40,412 nt of DNA. It comes from Formosa sp. Its GTDB lineage: Bacteria > Bacteroidota > Bacteroidia > Flavobacteriales > Flavobacteriaceae. Below are positions 1-8,779 of this stretch, one piece after another; positions within the stretch are counted from its first letter, which is position 1; every line of letters starts with the position of its first letter. The notes under the pieces are model-generated. The model was given only the letters and a program-made list of their open reading frames with translations. It searched no databases and was not told where the DNA came from. The DNA lies in the NCBI GenBank assembly GCA_018673215.1, contig JABHDE010000019.1, positions 1-40,412 on the forward strand, in the 5' to 3' direction. Position numbers and translations under genes: made by a program.

Positions 1-625
1 GTTTGATGTTTGCATGGTTGAGATGCCCAATTGATATGGCAATAAAATGAATGATAAATGCTTGCTCCGGTTCAAATCCCCCTAACAACATCAGTGCAAT
101 TACTTTAAACGGTTTGTAAAGAATGTTTTCCATCCAATGATAACGCAAATGTGCCGCAAAACCCATTTCTTTGACCGAGTGGTGTACTTTATGAAATTTC
201 CATAAAAACGAAAAACGGTGCAGTATAATATGGGTCAACCACTGTACAAAGTCCAAAACCACAAAGAAAATCAATAATTGAAGTATGGGCGAAAAGTTTG
301 ACAAATCAACGATAGCTATTGTATTTGGTGAAATCTGAAACGCTTCGACTGCAATTTTCGTGATGATTTTATACACCCCACTAATAAACATACTGAATAT
401 GAAAAAATTGAAAAACATATAAAATCCATCGAGAAAAAAATCTTTTCTAAAAACAGATTGTTGTTTGCGCCAAGGAAAAAGCAATTCAAGGGTCCATACA
501 ACCAAAGAGATCGCAATCAATCCCCAAAAGTAATTGCGTGTCCAGGGCACCTCAAAACAAATGGATTTCCAAGTCCACTGTAAAGTTCCTATAAAGGCAT
601 TATAAAACAACTCTAAATATTCCAT
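1..625 (-). CDS. sterol desaturase / fatty acid hydroxylase family membrane protein (3' end cut by window)
   Basis: Reading the minus strand from an ATG at 625 gives 208 residues that stay open to the window edge. Several hydrophobic stretches (about residues 32-50, 66-90, 113-130, 175-200) mark an integral membrane protein. The di-iron histidine boxes of the family are visible: H132xxxH136, H145xxH148H149 in a WKFHKVHH context, and the start of the third box at H201 and H204. Such enzymes hydroxylate or desaturate lipid carbons using O2 and a di-iron centre. The ATG follows the TAA of the upstream E1 gene with no gap, so the two are probably co-transcribed and translationally coupled. The real substrate cannot be told from sequence; the C-terminus lies outside the window. 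Confidence 0.85.
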   Translation of the reverse strand, partial: MEYLELFYNAFIGTLQWTWKSICFEVPWTRNYFWGLIAISLVVWTLELLFPWRKQQSVFRKDFFLDGFYMFFNFFIFSMFISGVYKIITKIAVEAFQISPNTIAIVDLSNFSPILQLLIFFVVLDFVQWLTHIILHRFSFLWKFHKVHHSVKEMGFAAHLRYHWMENILYKPFKVIALMLLGGFEPEQAFIIHFIAISIGHLNHANIK

Positions 626-2614
626 TTAATACTCAAGTAAGGTGATTAATTCTTGCTCAAAAGTTCGCTTCGCAAGATACTGCTGTTCTAGCTGACTTGC
701 AAATGGAATGGGAGTTTCTATACTCGCCACACGTTTGACTGGTGCGTCTAAAAATTCAAAGGCTTGTTCCATCAGATTGGACGAAAGATCAGAGGCTATA
801 CTTCCAAATAAGGAATCTTCTTGTAGAATAATGGCTCTACTGGTTTTTTTGACAGATTTTAATATGGTCTCAAAATCTAATGGCTGTAAACTTCTTAAAT
901 CAATTAAATCAGCAGAAATATGTGGATTTTTTTCTAGAGTTTCTATTGCCCAATGAACCGCTGCACCGTACGAAATAATTGTGACATCAGATCCTTCTTT
1001 AAGTAGAGATGCCACTCCAAATGGCAATGTAAAATAGTCCGTGGGCACTTCTTGTCTTATACTTCTGTACAAGGCTTTATGCTCAAAAAATAGGACTGGG
1101 TTTGGGTCGTTTATAGCGGTTGCTAACAAGCCTTTTGCATCGTAAGGAAAGGCGGGGTATATCACTTTGAGTCCGGGAGTTTTTGTAAACCAAGCTTCAT
1201 TGGTTTGAGAATGAAACGGTCCTGCAGCAACGCCGGCTCCACAAGGCATACGAACAACAATATCTGCCGATTGACCCCATCGGTAATGGGATTTTGCTAA
1301 ATAATTAACCACCGGATTAAACCCTGAAGTCACAAAATCTGCAAATTGCATTTCAACCACGGATTTAATACCCGCAATAGACAGTCCCATAGCGGTTTCA
1401 ACAATAGCAGATTCACAAATGGGTGTATTTCGAACACGCGCTTTTCCAAACAGTTCAACAAAATTATCTGTAATTTTAAAAACCCCACCATATTCGGCTA
1501 TGTCTTGACCCATAATCACCAAGTCTGGATGAACTTCCATCGATTGACGAAGTCCGTCCGAAATGGCATCAACAAGGCGTTTTGTTTCTTGGTTTGATGT
1601 GGGCTTCGTTTCTTTATAGTCAAACGGTTTATAAACATCTGCAAGTTCTGTTTCTAAATCTGGAACGATCTCCGGCTCGTCAAAAGCGAGTTGCAATCCG
1701 TCTTGAATCTCTTTTTTAAAAGCCTTTTTAAAATCATTAATTTCGACTTCTGTAATTACTTTTTCTTTAAGAAGATAAGTTTCAAAATTAGAGATCGGAT
1801 CTTTTTGAGCCCATGAATCTAGGAGCTCTTGAGCCACATATTTCGTCCCACTCGCTTCTTCATGACCTCGCATTCTAAAAGTTTTAAATTCAATTAAAAC
1901 TGGGCGTGGATTTTTTCGCACACTTTTGGCAATGGCATTTACTTTAGAAAATACTTCCACCACATTATTCCCTTCAATCACATGAGACTCCATTCCATAA
2001 CCCACACCTCGATCGGCAATGGATTCGCAATTATACTGTTCATTTGAGGGAGTAGAAAGCCCATATCCATTATTTTCAATGCAAAATAAAACGGGTAAAT
2101 TCCAAACAGAAGCGACATTCAATGCTTCGTGAAAATCGCCTTCACTTGTTCCACCGTCCCCCGAAAACACAGCGGTTAGTTTGGCTTCTTTTTTTAATAT
2201 ATGAGAGAGTGCTATCCCATCTGCAACCCCAAGCTGAGGGCCTAAATGAGAAATCATTCCAATAATTTTATAATCCTGAGTGCCAAAATGAAACGAACGG
2301 TCCCTTCCTTTTGTAAAGCCGTTGGCCTTGCCTTGCCATTGTGAAAACAAACGGGGTAAAGGAATTTCTCGTGTTGTAAATACCCCTAAATTACGGTGCA
2401 TTGGAAGGATGTATTCGTCCTTATTTAAGGCCATTGTAACCCCTACAGATATGGCTTCCTGACCAATCCCTGAGAACCATTTAGAAATTTTCCCTTGCCT
2501 CAGTAAAATCAACATTTTATCCTCAATAAGTCTGGATTTCAACATATTAAAATACAAAGACTGTTGAGTTTTGGAGCTGATTTTTTTAAAGTTGTATTGA
2601 AATTTTGGTTTCAA
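626..2614 (-). CDS. fused alpha/beta E1 of 2-oxoacid (branched-chain) dehydrogenase
   Basis: This 662-residue thiamine-diphosphate enzyme joins the E1 alpha and beta chains in one polypeptide. The alpha half (about 20-330) carries the ThDP motif GDGGTSEGD at 152-160 closing with NN at 181-182. The beta half (about 342-660) begins with the usual transketolase-like pyrimidine-binding fold (GQDIAEYGG region) and has the CESAIVETAMG segment. By family, E1 decarboxylates branched-chain 2-oxoacids and passes the acyl group to a lipoyl E2; no E2 or E3 gene is present here. The start used is a TTG at 2614: an in-frame TAA lies just upstream and the first ATG (codon 24) would remove residues that I recall as present in homologues. 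A Bacteroidetes -7 element sits about 20 nt upstream. Exact substrate (branched-chain versus pyruvate) is inferred. Confidence 0.88.
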   Translation of the reverse strand: MKPKFQYNFKKISSKTQQSLYFNMLKSRLIEDKMLILLRQGKISKWFSGIGQEAISVGVTMALNKDEYILPMHRNLGVFTTREIPLPRLFSQWQGKANGFTKGRDRSFHFGTQDYKIIGMISHLGPQLGVADGIALSHILKKEAKLTAVFSGDGGTSEGDFHEALNVASVWNLPVLFCIENNGYGLSTPSNEQYNCESIADRGVGYGMESHVIEGNNVVEVFSKVNAIAKSVRKNPRPVLIEFKTFRMRGHEEASGTKYVAQELLDSWAQKDPISNFETYLLKEKVITEVEINDFKKAFKKEIQDGLQLAFDEPEIVPDLETELADVYKPFDYKETKPTSNQETKRLVDAISDGLRQSMEVHPDLVIMGQDIAEYGGVFKITDNFVELFGKARVRNTPICESAIVETAMGLSIAGIKSVVEMQFADFVTSGFNPVVNYLAKSHYRWGQSADIVVRMPCGAGVAAGPFHSQTNEAWFTKTPGLKVIYPAFPYDAKGLLATAINDPNPVLFFEHKALYRSIRQEVPTDYFTLPFGVASLLKEGSDVTIISYGAAVHWAIETLEKNPHISADLIDLRSLQPLDFETILKSVKKTSRAIILQEDSLFGSIASDLSSNLMEQAFEFLDAPVKRVASIETPIPFASQLEQQYLAKRTFEQELITLLEY

Positions 2615-2633
2615 ATCTAGTTAATTTGTCATT

Positions 2634-2641
2634 CAAAAATA
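2634..2641 (-). promoter_or_regulatory. -7 element upstream of the E1 gene
   Basis: On the minus strand the sequence reads TATTTTTG, an exact fit to the Bacteroidetes -7 consensus TAnnTTTG, about 20 nt before the TTG start at 2614. No clear TTTG -33 element was found at 17-19 nt spacing, so this is only a half-site assignment. It would give a very short leader and supports the TTG start. Confidence 0.4.
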
Positions 2642-2681
2642 GGAAAATATTAATTAGAAACGTTTAACTTTAAAAATTGCT

Positions 2682-2710
2682 TTTGTAAAACTTATGAATT
2701 GTTATCTTTG
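2682..2710 (+). promoter_or_regulatory. Bacteroidetes-type promoter for the oxygenase/SUI1 operon
   Basis: TTTG at 2682-2685, a 17-nt spacer, then TATCTTTG at 2703-2710 match both halves of the Bacteroidetes primary sigma factor consensus (TTTG / TAnnTTTG). The start codon at 2736 lies 25 nt downstream, giving a leader of about 20 nt. It is divergent from the E1 -7 element at 2634-2641. Confidence 0.7.
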
Positions 2711-2735
2711 TTACAAACATGATTAAACAAAAGCC

Positions 2736-3686
2736 ATGAATAAAATCCCAAGTGTCAATCTTTTAGATTTTATATCCAATGACCCTAAACGCAAACAAAA
2801 ATTTGTTGATCAAATTGGTGAAGCCTATGAAACAATAGGATTTGTTGCGCTTAAAGGTCATTTTTTGGATGATACTTTAGTGAACACATTATATTCTGAA
2901 ATAAAGAAATTTTTTGATTTACCTACGGAAATAAAACAAAGCTATGAAGTTCCAGGCATTGGTGGTCAACGTGGATATGTGTCTTTTGGTAAAGAAAGTG
3001 CCAAAGGTAGAAAAGAAGGAGATTTGAAAGAGTTTTGGCATTTTGGACAGTACGTCCAAGACAATCCAGAACTCGAAGCTGAGTACCACCAAAATGTGGA
3101 AGTACAGGAGTTGGCTGAGTTTAATAAAGTTGGAAAAGAAACTTACAAAATGCTGGAAAAAACAGCCACCTACGTTTTGAGAGCTTTATCGCTTCATTTA
3201 GGGTTGGATGAATTTTATTTTGACAATTATGTATATAATGGAAATAGTATTTTACGACCAATTCACTACCCGCCAATCAAAGAAGAACCAAAAAATGCCG
3301 AACGTGCTGCAGCACATGGCGACATCAACTTAATTACTTTATTAATGGGAGCACAAGGAAAAGGACTACAAGTTCAAAATCTTGATGGCGAATGGATTGA
3401 CGCCATAGCAAACCCAGATGAATTAATGATCAATGTGGGCGATATGTTGTCACGTCATACCAATAATAAATTAAAATCAACCATCCACCGCGTGGTGAAT
3501 CCACCTCGTGAAATGTGGGGCACCTCTCGCTATTCTATACCTTTTTTCTTGCACCCTATTAGTGCTATGAAATTAGATGTCTTAGAAAATTGTATTGATG
3601 CCGAACACCCAAAACAATTTGAAGATATCACTGCAGGTGAATATTTGGATCAACGTATAAGAGAATTGGGACTAGCCAAAAAATAA
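2736..3686 (+). CDS. isopenicillin N synthase-like 2-oxoglutarate/Fe(II) oxygenase
   Basis: The 316-residue protein has the DIOX_N-type N-terminal region (about 5-120) followed by the double-stranded beta-helix core. The iron facial triad is visible: H194-G-D196 and H251 (STIHRVV), and the 2-oxoglutarate-binding R265-x-S267 follows in SRYSIPFF. The family couples decarboxylation of 2-oxoglutarate to hydroxylation or related oxidation of a second substrate, in the cytoplasm; there is no signal peptide. Its stop overlaps the start of the SUI1 homologue by one base (TAATG), so the two are translationally coupled. A good promoter lies directly upstream. The substrate is unknown; small molecules are the norm for this subfamily, and a protein or RNA target is only a guess from the neighbour. 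Confidence 0.88.
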   Translation: MNKIPSVNLLDFISNDPKRKQKFVDQIGEAYETIGFVALKGHFLDDTLVNTLYSEIKKFFDLPTEIKQSYEVPGIGGQRGYVSFGKESAKGRKEGDLKEFWHFGQYVQDNPELEAEYHQNVEVQELAEFNKVGKETYKMLEKTATYVLRALSLHLGLDEFYFDNYVYNGNSILRPIHYPPIKEEPKNAERAAAHGDINLITLLMGAQGKGLQVQNLDGEWIDAIANPDELMINVGDMLSRHTNNKLKSTIHRVVNPPREMWGTSRYSIPFFLHPISAMKLDVLENCIDAEHPKQFEDITAGEYLDQRIRELGLAKK

Positions 3687-4015
3687 TGGATTTAAAAGAC
3701 CAACTTAAAAACCTATTTCCAGAGCATACCGAAACTCCTGAGGAACTTTCCGACGTTAAAGCCTCCGATCTTTGGATGCAAGACGCCCCTATCATTTGTA
3801 AATACGAAAAAAGAAAAGGAAAACCCATCACTATTATTGAAGGTTATACTGGTGCGGATAAAGATTTTAAAATCTTAGCTAAAGACCTTAAAAAGAAATT
3901 CAGTGTGGGTGGTAGTTTTAAAAACGACAGCATCATCATTCAAGGCGATTACAGAGATAAAATTATGGAATTTTTGAAAGAATTGGGATTCCAAGTCAAA
4001 CGTGTTGGAGGCTAA
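3686..4015 (+). CDS. SUI1/eIF1-family translation factor homologue (YciH type)
   Basis: A 109-residue protein with the SUI1 fold over about residues 35-107. The stretch KGKPITIIEGY, the basic LKKKFSVGGSFK segment and the closing DYRDKIMEFLKELGF block are characteristic of bacterial YciH and eukaryotic eIF1. eIF1 monitors start-codon choice on the small ribosomal subunit; bacterial homologues are thought to act as auxiliary initiation factors. The N-terminal 30 residues are acidic and probably flexible. Its ATG overlaps the oxygenase TAA by one base, and the nucleoside phosphorylase begins 15 nt after its stop, so it sits in the middle of an operon. Function in this organism is inferred from the family. 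Confidence 0.88.
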   Translation: MDLKDQLKNLFPEHTETPEELSDVKASDLWMQDAPIICKYEKRKGKPITIIEGYTGADKDFKILAKDLKKKFSVGGSFKNDSIIIQGDYRDKIMEFLKELGFQVKRVGG

Positions 4016-4030
4016 CCCTAAAACAATCTA

Positions 4031-4900
4031 ATGTCTATAAAAAATTCTGAACTCATACTCAATACAGATGGTAGTATTTACCATCTTCATTTAAAACCTG
4101 AAGACATTGCGGATACCCTCATTTTTGTGGGAGATCAAGAACGTGTTGGTGAGGTTACAAAGCATTTTGATTCGATTGAGTTTGAGGTTCAAAGCCGTGA
4201 ATTTAAAACCCAAACAGGAACCTACAAAGGAAAACATCTCTCTGTAATTTCTACAGGAATAGGCCCAGACAATATTGATATTGTCCTAAATGAATTGGAT
4301 GCCTTGGTCAATATTGACTTTGAAACCCGCAAAATCAAAACAACTAAAACAAGTTTATCTATTGTACGTATCGGAACTTCGGGCGCGTTACAGCCAGACA
4401 TAGATGTTGATAGTTTTATATTGAGTAGATATGGAATGGACATTAACGGGATGTTACAATCCTATAAAATTGATGCCATCAAACATGCCGATATTGAAGC
4501 TGCTTTTGTGGAGCACACGCAGTGGAGTCCACAAAAGCCCTATCCTGTGATCATCAAAAACTCGAACCGCTTAGAAACAAAATTAAAAAGTGAGCAGACC
4601 ATTTATGGGTTGACAGCGACTTGTGGCGGATTTTACGGACCGCAAGGCCGTGTATTGCGCTTAGAATTGCAGGACGATAGTTTGAATCACAAGATGGACA
4701 GTTTTGAGTATAAGGGCTTGAGAGTGACTAATTTTGAAATGGAAACTTCTGCTATTTACGGCTTGTCAAAATTATTAGGGCATGAAGCCTGCTCAATGAA
4801 TGCCATTTTAGCCAACAGAGCTTTGGGAACTTTTAGCAAAAATCCGCAAGCCACTATAGAAAAATTGATCCAATATACGCTGAATAAACTTATTTCTTAG
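4031..4900 (+). CDS. nucleoside phosphorylase (uridine phosphorylase-like)
   Basis: The 289-residue protein belongs to the PNP/UDP family that cleaves nucleosides with phosphate to give a free base and ribose-1-phosphate. Visible motifs are GDQERV at 34-39 (the GDPxRV phosphate loop), STGIGPDN at 74-81, RIGTSGAL at 113-120 and the base/ribose-binding EMET at 236-239. No signal peptide, so it acts in the cytoplasm in nucleoside salvage. It follows the SUI1 homologue by 15 nt and is likely the third gene of that operon. The EMET motif and general layout favour uridine phosphorylase over purine nucleoside phosphorylase, but base specificity cannot be fixed by eye. Confidence 0.85.
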   Translation: MSIKNSELILNTDGSIYHLHLKPEDIADTLIFVGDQERVGEVTKHFDSIEFEVQSREFKTQTGTYKGKHLSVISTGIGPDNIDIVLNELDALVNIDFETRKIKTTKTSLSIVRIGTSGALQPDIDVDSFILSRYGMDINGMLQSYKIDAIKHADIEAAFVEHTQWSPQKPYPVIIKNSNRLETKLKSEQTIYGLTATCGGFYGPQGRVLRLELQDDSLNHKMDSFEYKGLRVTNFEMETSAIYGLSKLLGHEACSMNAILANRALGTFSKNPQATIEKLIQYTLNKLIS

Positions 4901-4991
4901 ATGAAACATCCATAACGAAAAACTTGAAACCTAAGAAAAATAATCAAATGGATATATCATGTGATTATTAAAAATCAACAACAACACACAC

Positions 4992-5852
4992 ATGAAAAAT
5001 GTACGCATTGGCGGAGTTCCAGAACACTTCAATTACGCTTGGTATTTAGCATTAAAGCAAGGGGATTTTAAGCCTCACAATATCAATGTTCGTTGGAACG
5101 ATTTTTTTGGAGGTACGGGTCAGATGACCAAAGCATTGCGCGATAATGAGATTGATATCGCTGTCATTCTAACAGAAGGCATCATCAAAGACATCACAGA
5201 AGGGAGTCCATGTAAAATTGTGCAAGTTTTTGTGGAATCTCCTTTAATTTGGGGAATTCATGTGGCGCAAAATTCTGCTTTTAAACAACTCAGTGACCTT
5301 AAAGGTCAACGAGCTGCTATCAGTCGCTATGGGTCGGGTTCGCATCTGATGGCGTATGTCAATGCCTTAGAACTAGGATGGAATACAGCTACAGATTTAA
5401 AGTTTGAAGTTGTGAAAGATTTGGACGGTGCTGTAGAAGCACTTACAAATGAGAGCGCTGATTATTTTATGTGGGAAAAATTTACGACCAAGCCTTTAGT
5501 TGATCAACACACGTTCCGACGTTTGGACGATTGTCCAACCCCATGGCCTTGTTTTGTCATTGCTGTGCGTGATGAATTTATAAGAAATGAAAAAGAAACG
5601 CTTCAAGCCATTTTAAAAGTCATCAATTCAATTACGGCTGGTTTTAAAGAACTCCCTGAAATTGATACGGTTATTTCCGAGCGTTATGAACAAAAAATTG
5701 AAGATGTGAAAAATTGGTTAGAACTCACAGAATGGTCACAAGAAAACATTCAAGCTTCTACTATTGAAGCAGTTCAAAATCAATTGTTAAAATTAGACAT
5801 CATTTCTGAAAAATTACCCTACGATCAATTGGTGGCTTCTTTGGAAGACTAA
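4992..5852 (+). CDS. substrate-binding-protein-like (NMT1/SsuA fold) protein without a signal peptide
   Basis: The 286-residue sequence resembles periplasmic type II solute-binding proteins of the NMT1/THI5/SsuA group: an N-terminal IGGVPEHFNYAWYLALKQG segment, the NEIDIAVILTEGIIK strand, and a QLSDLKGQRAAISRYGSGSHL hinge region. Unlike exporters' partners it starts directly with the first beta strand, with no signal peptide or lipobox, and there is no permease or ATPase gene nearby. It is therefore probably a cytoplasmic ligand-binding protein or an enzyme on this fold (as with THI5 or MqnA/MqnD), not an uptake component. The gene follows the phosphorylase by 91 nt and ends 4 bp inside the convergent ung gene. 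Ligand unknown. Confidence 0.75.
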   Translation: MKNVRIGGVPEHFNYAWYLALKQGDFKPHNINVRWNDFFGGTGQMTKALRDNEIDIAVILTEGIIKDITEGSPCKIVQVFVESPLIWGIHVAQNSAFKQLSDLKGQRAAISRYGSGSHLMAYVNALELGWNTATDLKFEVVKDLDGAVEALTNESADYFMWEKFTTKPLVDQHTFRRLDDCPTPWPCFVIAVRDEFIRNEKETLQAILKVINSITAGFKELPEIDTVISERYEQKIEDVKNWLELTEWSQENIQASTIEAVQNQLLKLDIISEKLPYDQLVASLED

Positions 5853-6514
5853 CCCCACTGTATGGGTGCTTTGCCTAATGATTCGAGCACTTTATTTGTT
5901 TTGCTAAAATGCTTATTCCCGAACCAATAGCCGCGATTGGCACTCAAAGGGGATGGATGCCCAGTTTGTAAAACAGTGTGTTTTTCAGTATCTATAAATC
6001 TGATTTTATTTTTGGCATAACTTCCCCATAATAAAAACACCAAATCCGATCTTTCAGCAGAAAGTGTTTTGATCACCGCATTTGTAAATTTCTCCCAACC
6101 CTGTTTTTGATGGCTTCCTGCCTCCCTTGCACGCACACTCAAGGTCGCATTTAACAGCAATACCCCTTGGTTTACCCACGAACTTAAATCGCCGCTCGAT
6201 GGATAAAGAAGATTCAAATCGGTTTCTAGTTCCTTAAAAATATTTCTTAAAGACGGTGGATGTGGGATTCCTTCGTTTACAGAAAAACACAATCCGTTGG
6301 CTTGACCGTCTCCATGGTAGGGGTCTTGACCAATAATCACAACCTTGACTGCTTCAAAAGCACAATTGTCAAAGGCCTTGAAAATTTGATGAGAGGGAGG
6401 GTAACAGGGATGTAATCCATATTCGATACGCACAAAAACATCCAATTGTTCGAAATAGGGTTTCTTAAATTCAGATTCTAAATGGGTACGCCAAGTCCCG
6501 CTGAGTTGTAACAT
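5849..6514 (-). CDS. ung: uracil-DNA glycosylase, family 1
   Basis: At 221 residues this is a full-length family 1 UDG, which excises uracil from DNA to start base excision repair. The water-activating motif GQDPYHG lies at 62-68 (catalytic D64), followed by QANGLCFSV, which shapes the uracil pocket. The second motif HPSPLSANRG begins at H186. The gene overlaps the end of the convergent solute-binding-like gene by 4 bp and is divergent from mutS2. A TAAATTTG -7 element precedes it. Confidence 0.96.
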   Translation of the reverse strand: MLQLSGTWRTHLESEFKKPYFEQLDVFVRIEYGLHPCYPPSHQIFKAFDNCAFEAVKVVIIGQDPYHGDGQANGLCFSVNEGIPHPPSLRNIFKELETDLNLLYPSSGDLSSWVNQGVLLLNATLSVRAREAGSHQKQGWEKFTNAVIKTLSAERSDLVFLLWGSYAKNKIRFIDTEKHTVLQTGHPSPLSANRGYWFGNKHFSKTNKVLESLGKAPIQWG

Positions 6515-6545
6515 ATAAAGTCGCTTACTATTTAAGGCTTAAGGC

Positions 6546-6587
6546 ACAAATTTAAGCTATATAAATTAAACATTAATACCTACATTT
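6546..6587. promoter_or_regulatory. divergent -7 elements for ung and mutS2
   Basis: In the 96-nt ung-mutS2 gap, TACATTTG at 6580-6587 (plus strand) lies 23 nt before the mutS2 ATG, and TAAATTTG on the minus strand (6553-6546) lies 31 nt before the ung ATG. Both match TAnnTTTG. Convincing TTTG -33 boxes were not found for either, so the assignments rest on the -7 elements and position. Confidence 0.5.
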
Positions 6588-6610
6588 GTGAAGACTTATG
6601 CACGAACGCT

Positions 6611-8779
6611 ATGATTAATATTTCCAAGAAAACATTGCAGGATTTAGAATTTGAATCCGTCATTCAACAAGTGGCTACTAACAATGTTACCAACTTGGGG
6701 AAAAATGAAATTCTTGCGACACTGCCGTTTTCAAAAAGAGAGGATGTCATTGAGGCGCTTCAGCTCACCAACGAATTTGTATCGTCTTTTGATAATGAAA
6801 ATCGCATTCCCAATCATGGATTTGATGCGATTACTTCAGAATTAAAATTGATGCGAATTGAGAATAATTATCTAGAAATAGATGGATTTCGAAAAATAGC
6901 GAGTATTTGTGTGACCACAAATATACTATTGAAGTTCTTCAAAAAATTTCATGAATACTATCCGCTTTTGCACAAAGTTTCTTTACAACTAGACTCCAAT
7001 AAAGAGATCCCCGAAGCCATTCATAGTGTGGTTGATAAATTTGGCGAAATTCGCAACGATGCCTCAGATACCTTGTATGGTTTGCGCAAATCGATTCAGG
7101 CAGTTCGCACAAAAATAAACACCAGTTTCAATTCTGCTTTAAGCATGTTCAACAGTGCCGAGTATTTAGATGATATTCGTGAAACCGTCATGGAGAACCG
7201 TCGTGTCTTGGCCGTAAAAGCGATGTACAGACGTAAGGTCAAAGGAAGCATTTTGGGCGCCAGCAAAACTGGTAGTATCGTTTATATTGAACCTGATACC
7301 ACCCAACAACACCAACGCGATCTTAATAACTTAGTTTTTGAAGAAACCGAAGAAATCAAACGGATTTTACTTGAACTTACGAGTTTTATAAGTGGCTACA
7401 GTCCGCTGTTAGAATCCTATCAAAAATTTCTAACAAAAATAGATGTCATTTATGCCAAAGCAAAGTATGCTAAAGTCATTGATGCAGTCCTTCCAGAAGT
7501 CACGACACATCAAGAAATAGAGCTCGTAGATGCTTACCATCCGTTGTTGTTAGTCGCTAATAGAAGTGAAGGAAATACTACTTTTCCACAAACGATTACC
7601 ATGACGACCAACAGTCGAATTATTGTAATTTCAGGACCTAATGCCGGCGGAAAAAGCATCACGCTTAAAACCGTAGGTCTGCTACAATTAATGGTGCAAT
7701 CGGGAATGTTGATTCCTGTGCATGAACGCTCAAAACTCTGTTTGTTTGATTCAATTTTAAGTGACATTGGCGACAATCAATCGATTGAAAATCATCTAAG
7801 CACCTACAGTTACCGTCTCAAGCAGATGAATTATTTCTTAAAGAAGTGCAACAAACATACGCTCTTTTTAATTGATGAATTTGGAACCGGGAGTGATCCG
7901 GAATTGGGAGGTGCCCTGGCAGAGACTTTTTTGGAAGTGTTTTATGAACGAGAAGCCTTTGGGATCATTACAACGCATTATAGTAATTTAAAACTTCTGG
8001 CCAACGAATTGCCGCATATTCAAAATGCAAATATGTTGTTTGATGAGAAGACCTTGCTGCCGTTATACAAGTTGGTCATTGGACAAGCTGGAAGTTCATT
8101 CACGTTTGAAGTCGCTCAAAAAAATGGCATTCCTTTTAGTTTGATCAATCGGTCTAAAAAGAAGATAGAACGCGGCAAAATACGATTTGACAAAACCATT
8201 GCAAAACTTCAAAAAGAGCGTTCTAAACTCGAAAAAACAGAACGAGCCCTCAAACAAAATGAAATTAAAAAGAGTTTAGAAACCGACAAATTGGAATCAA
8301 CCAATGCGAAGGCCAAGAAGAAACTACAAAGCTATCAAGAACTTTTTGACAGTAACCAGCGCTTGGTATATCTAGGGCAAAAAATCAGTGATTTGGGCGA
8401 ACGCTATTTTGAGAACAATCGGAAACGCGAATTGATGAATGAACTTTTCAAATTAGTTCAGATCGAAAATTCCAAACGTCAAAAAATAAGCCTCAAACAG
8501 AAAAAGGCACAAAAAATTAAAGAAGCAGAACTCAAAAAAGAGGTGGACAAAAAAGTGGCAGTGATTCGGAAAGAGAAAAAGAAACAAAAAGAAAAAGCTG
8601 CCTTGATTCCCCCCAAACCAAAACGTATTCTTGTGGTGGGCGATTCGGTACGTTTGGAAGACGGCCGAGCGGTAGGAACCTTGGATAAACTCGAAAAAAA
8701 CAAAGCAGTGGTTAATTATGGCTTGTTTACAACAACGGTTAACATTGACCGCTTGGAATATGTCAATTCTAAAAAATAA
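6611..8779 (+). CDS. MutS2-like ATPase lacking the Smr nuclease domain
   Basis: This 722-residue protein has the MutS2 layout: helical clamp/lever region (about 1-300), then the ABC-type ATPase with Walker A GPNAGGKS at 342-349, Walker B LFLIDEFGTGSDP around 417-429, and the TTHYSNLK switch segment. A long, highly charged coiled coil (about 505-640, rich in K, E and Q) follows. The protein ends after a short KOW-like beta module (about 645-720). The Smr endonuclease domain that closes canonical MutS2 (about 780 residues) is absent, with a clean stop codon. MutS2 is linked to suppression of recombination and to rescue of collided ribosomes; without Smr, cleavage would need another partner. The stop overlaps the next ATG (TAATG). 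Confidence 0.9.
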   Translation: MINISKKTLQDLEFESVIQQVATNNVTNLGKNEILATLPFSKREDVIEALQLTNEFVSSFDNENRIPNHGFDAITSELKLMRIENNYLEIDGFRKIASICVTTNILLKFFKKFHEYYPLLHKVSLQLDSNKEIPEAIHSVVDKFGEIRNDASDTLYGLRKSIQAVRTKINTSFNSALSMFNSAEYLDDIRETVMENRRVLAVKAMYRRKVKGSILGASKTGSIVYIEPDTTQQHQRDLNNLVFEETEEIKRILLELTSFISGYSPLLESYQKFLTKIDVIYAKAKYAKVIDAVLPEVTTHQEIELVDAYHPLLLVANRSEGNTTFPQTITMTTNSRIIVISGPNAGGKSITLKTVGLLQLMVQSGMLIPVHERSKLCLFDSILSDIGDNQSIENHLSTYSYRLKQMNYFLKKCNKHTLFLIDEFGTGSDPELGGALAETFLEVFYEREAFGIITTHYSNLKLLANELPHIQNANMLFDEKTLLPLYKLVIGQAGSSFTFEVAQKNGIPFSLINRSKKKIERGKIRFDKTIAKLQKERSKLEKTERALKQNEIKKSLETDKLESTNAKAKKKLQSYQELFDSNQRLVYLGQKISDLGERYFENNRKRELMNELFKLVQIENSKRQKISLKQKKAQKIKEAELKKEVDKKVAVIRKEKKKQKEKAALIPPKPKRILVVGDSVRLEDGRAVGTLDKLEKNKAVVNYGLFTTTVNIDRLEYVNSKK

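Noticed and set aside
316-516. 66-aa minus-strand ORF
   Set aside because: It is an out-of-frame shadow of the sterol-desaturase gene, whose correct frame starts at 625 and holds the histidine boxes.
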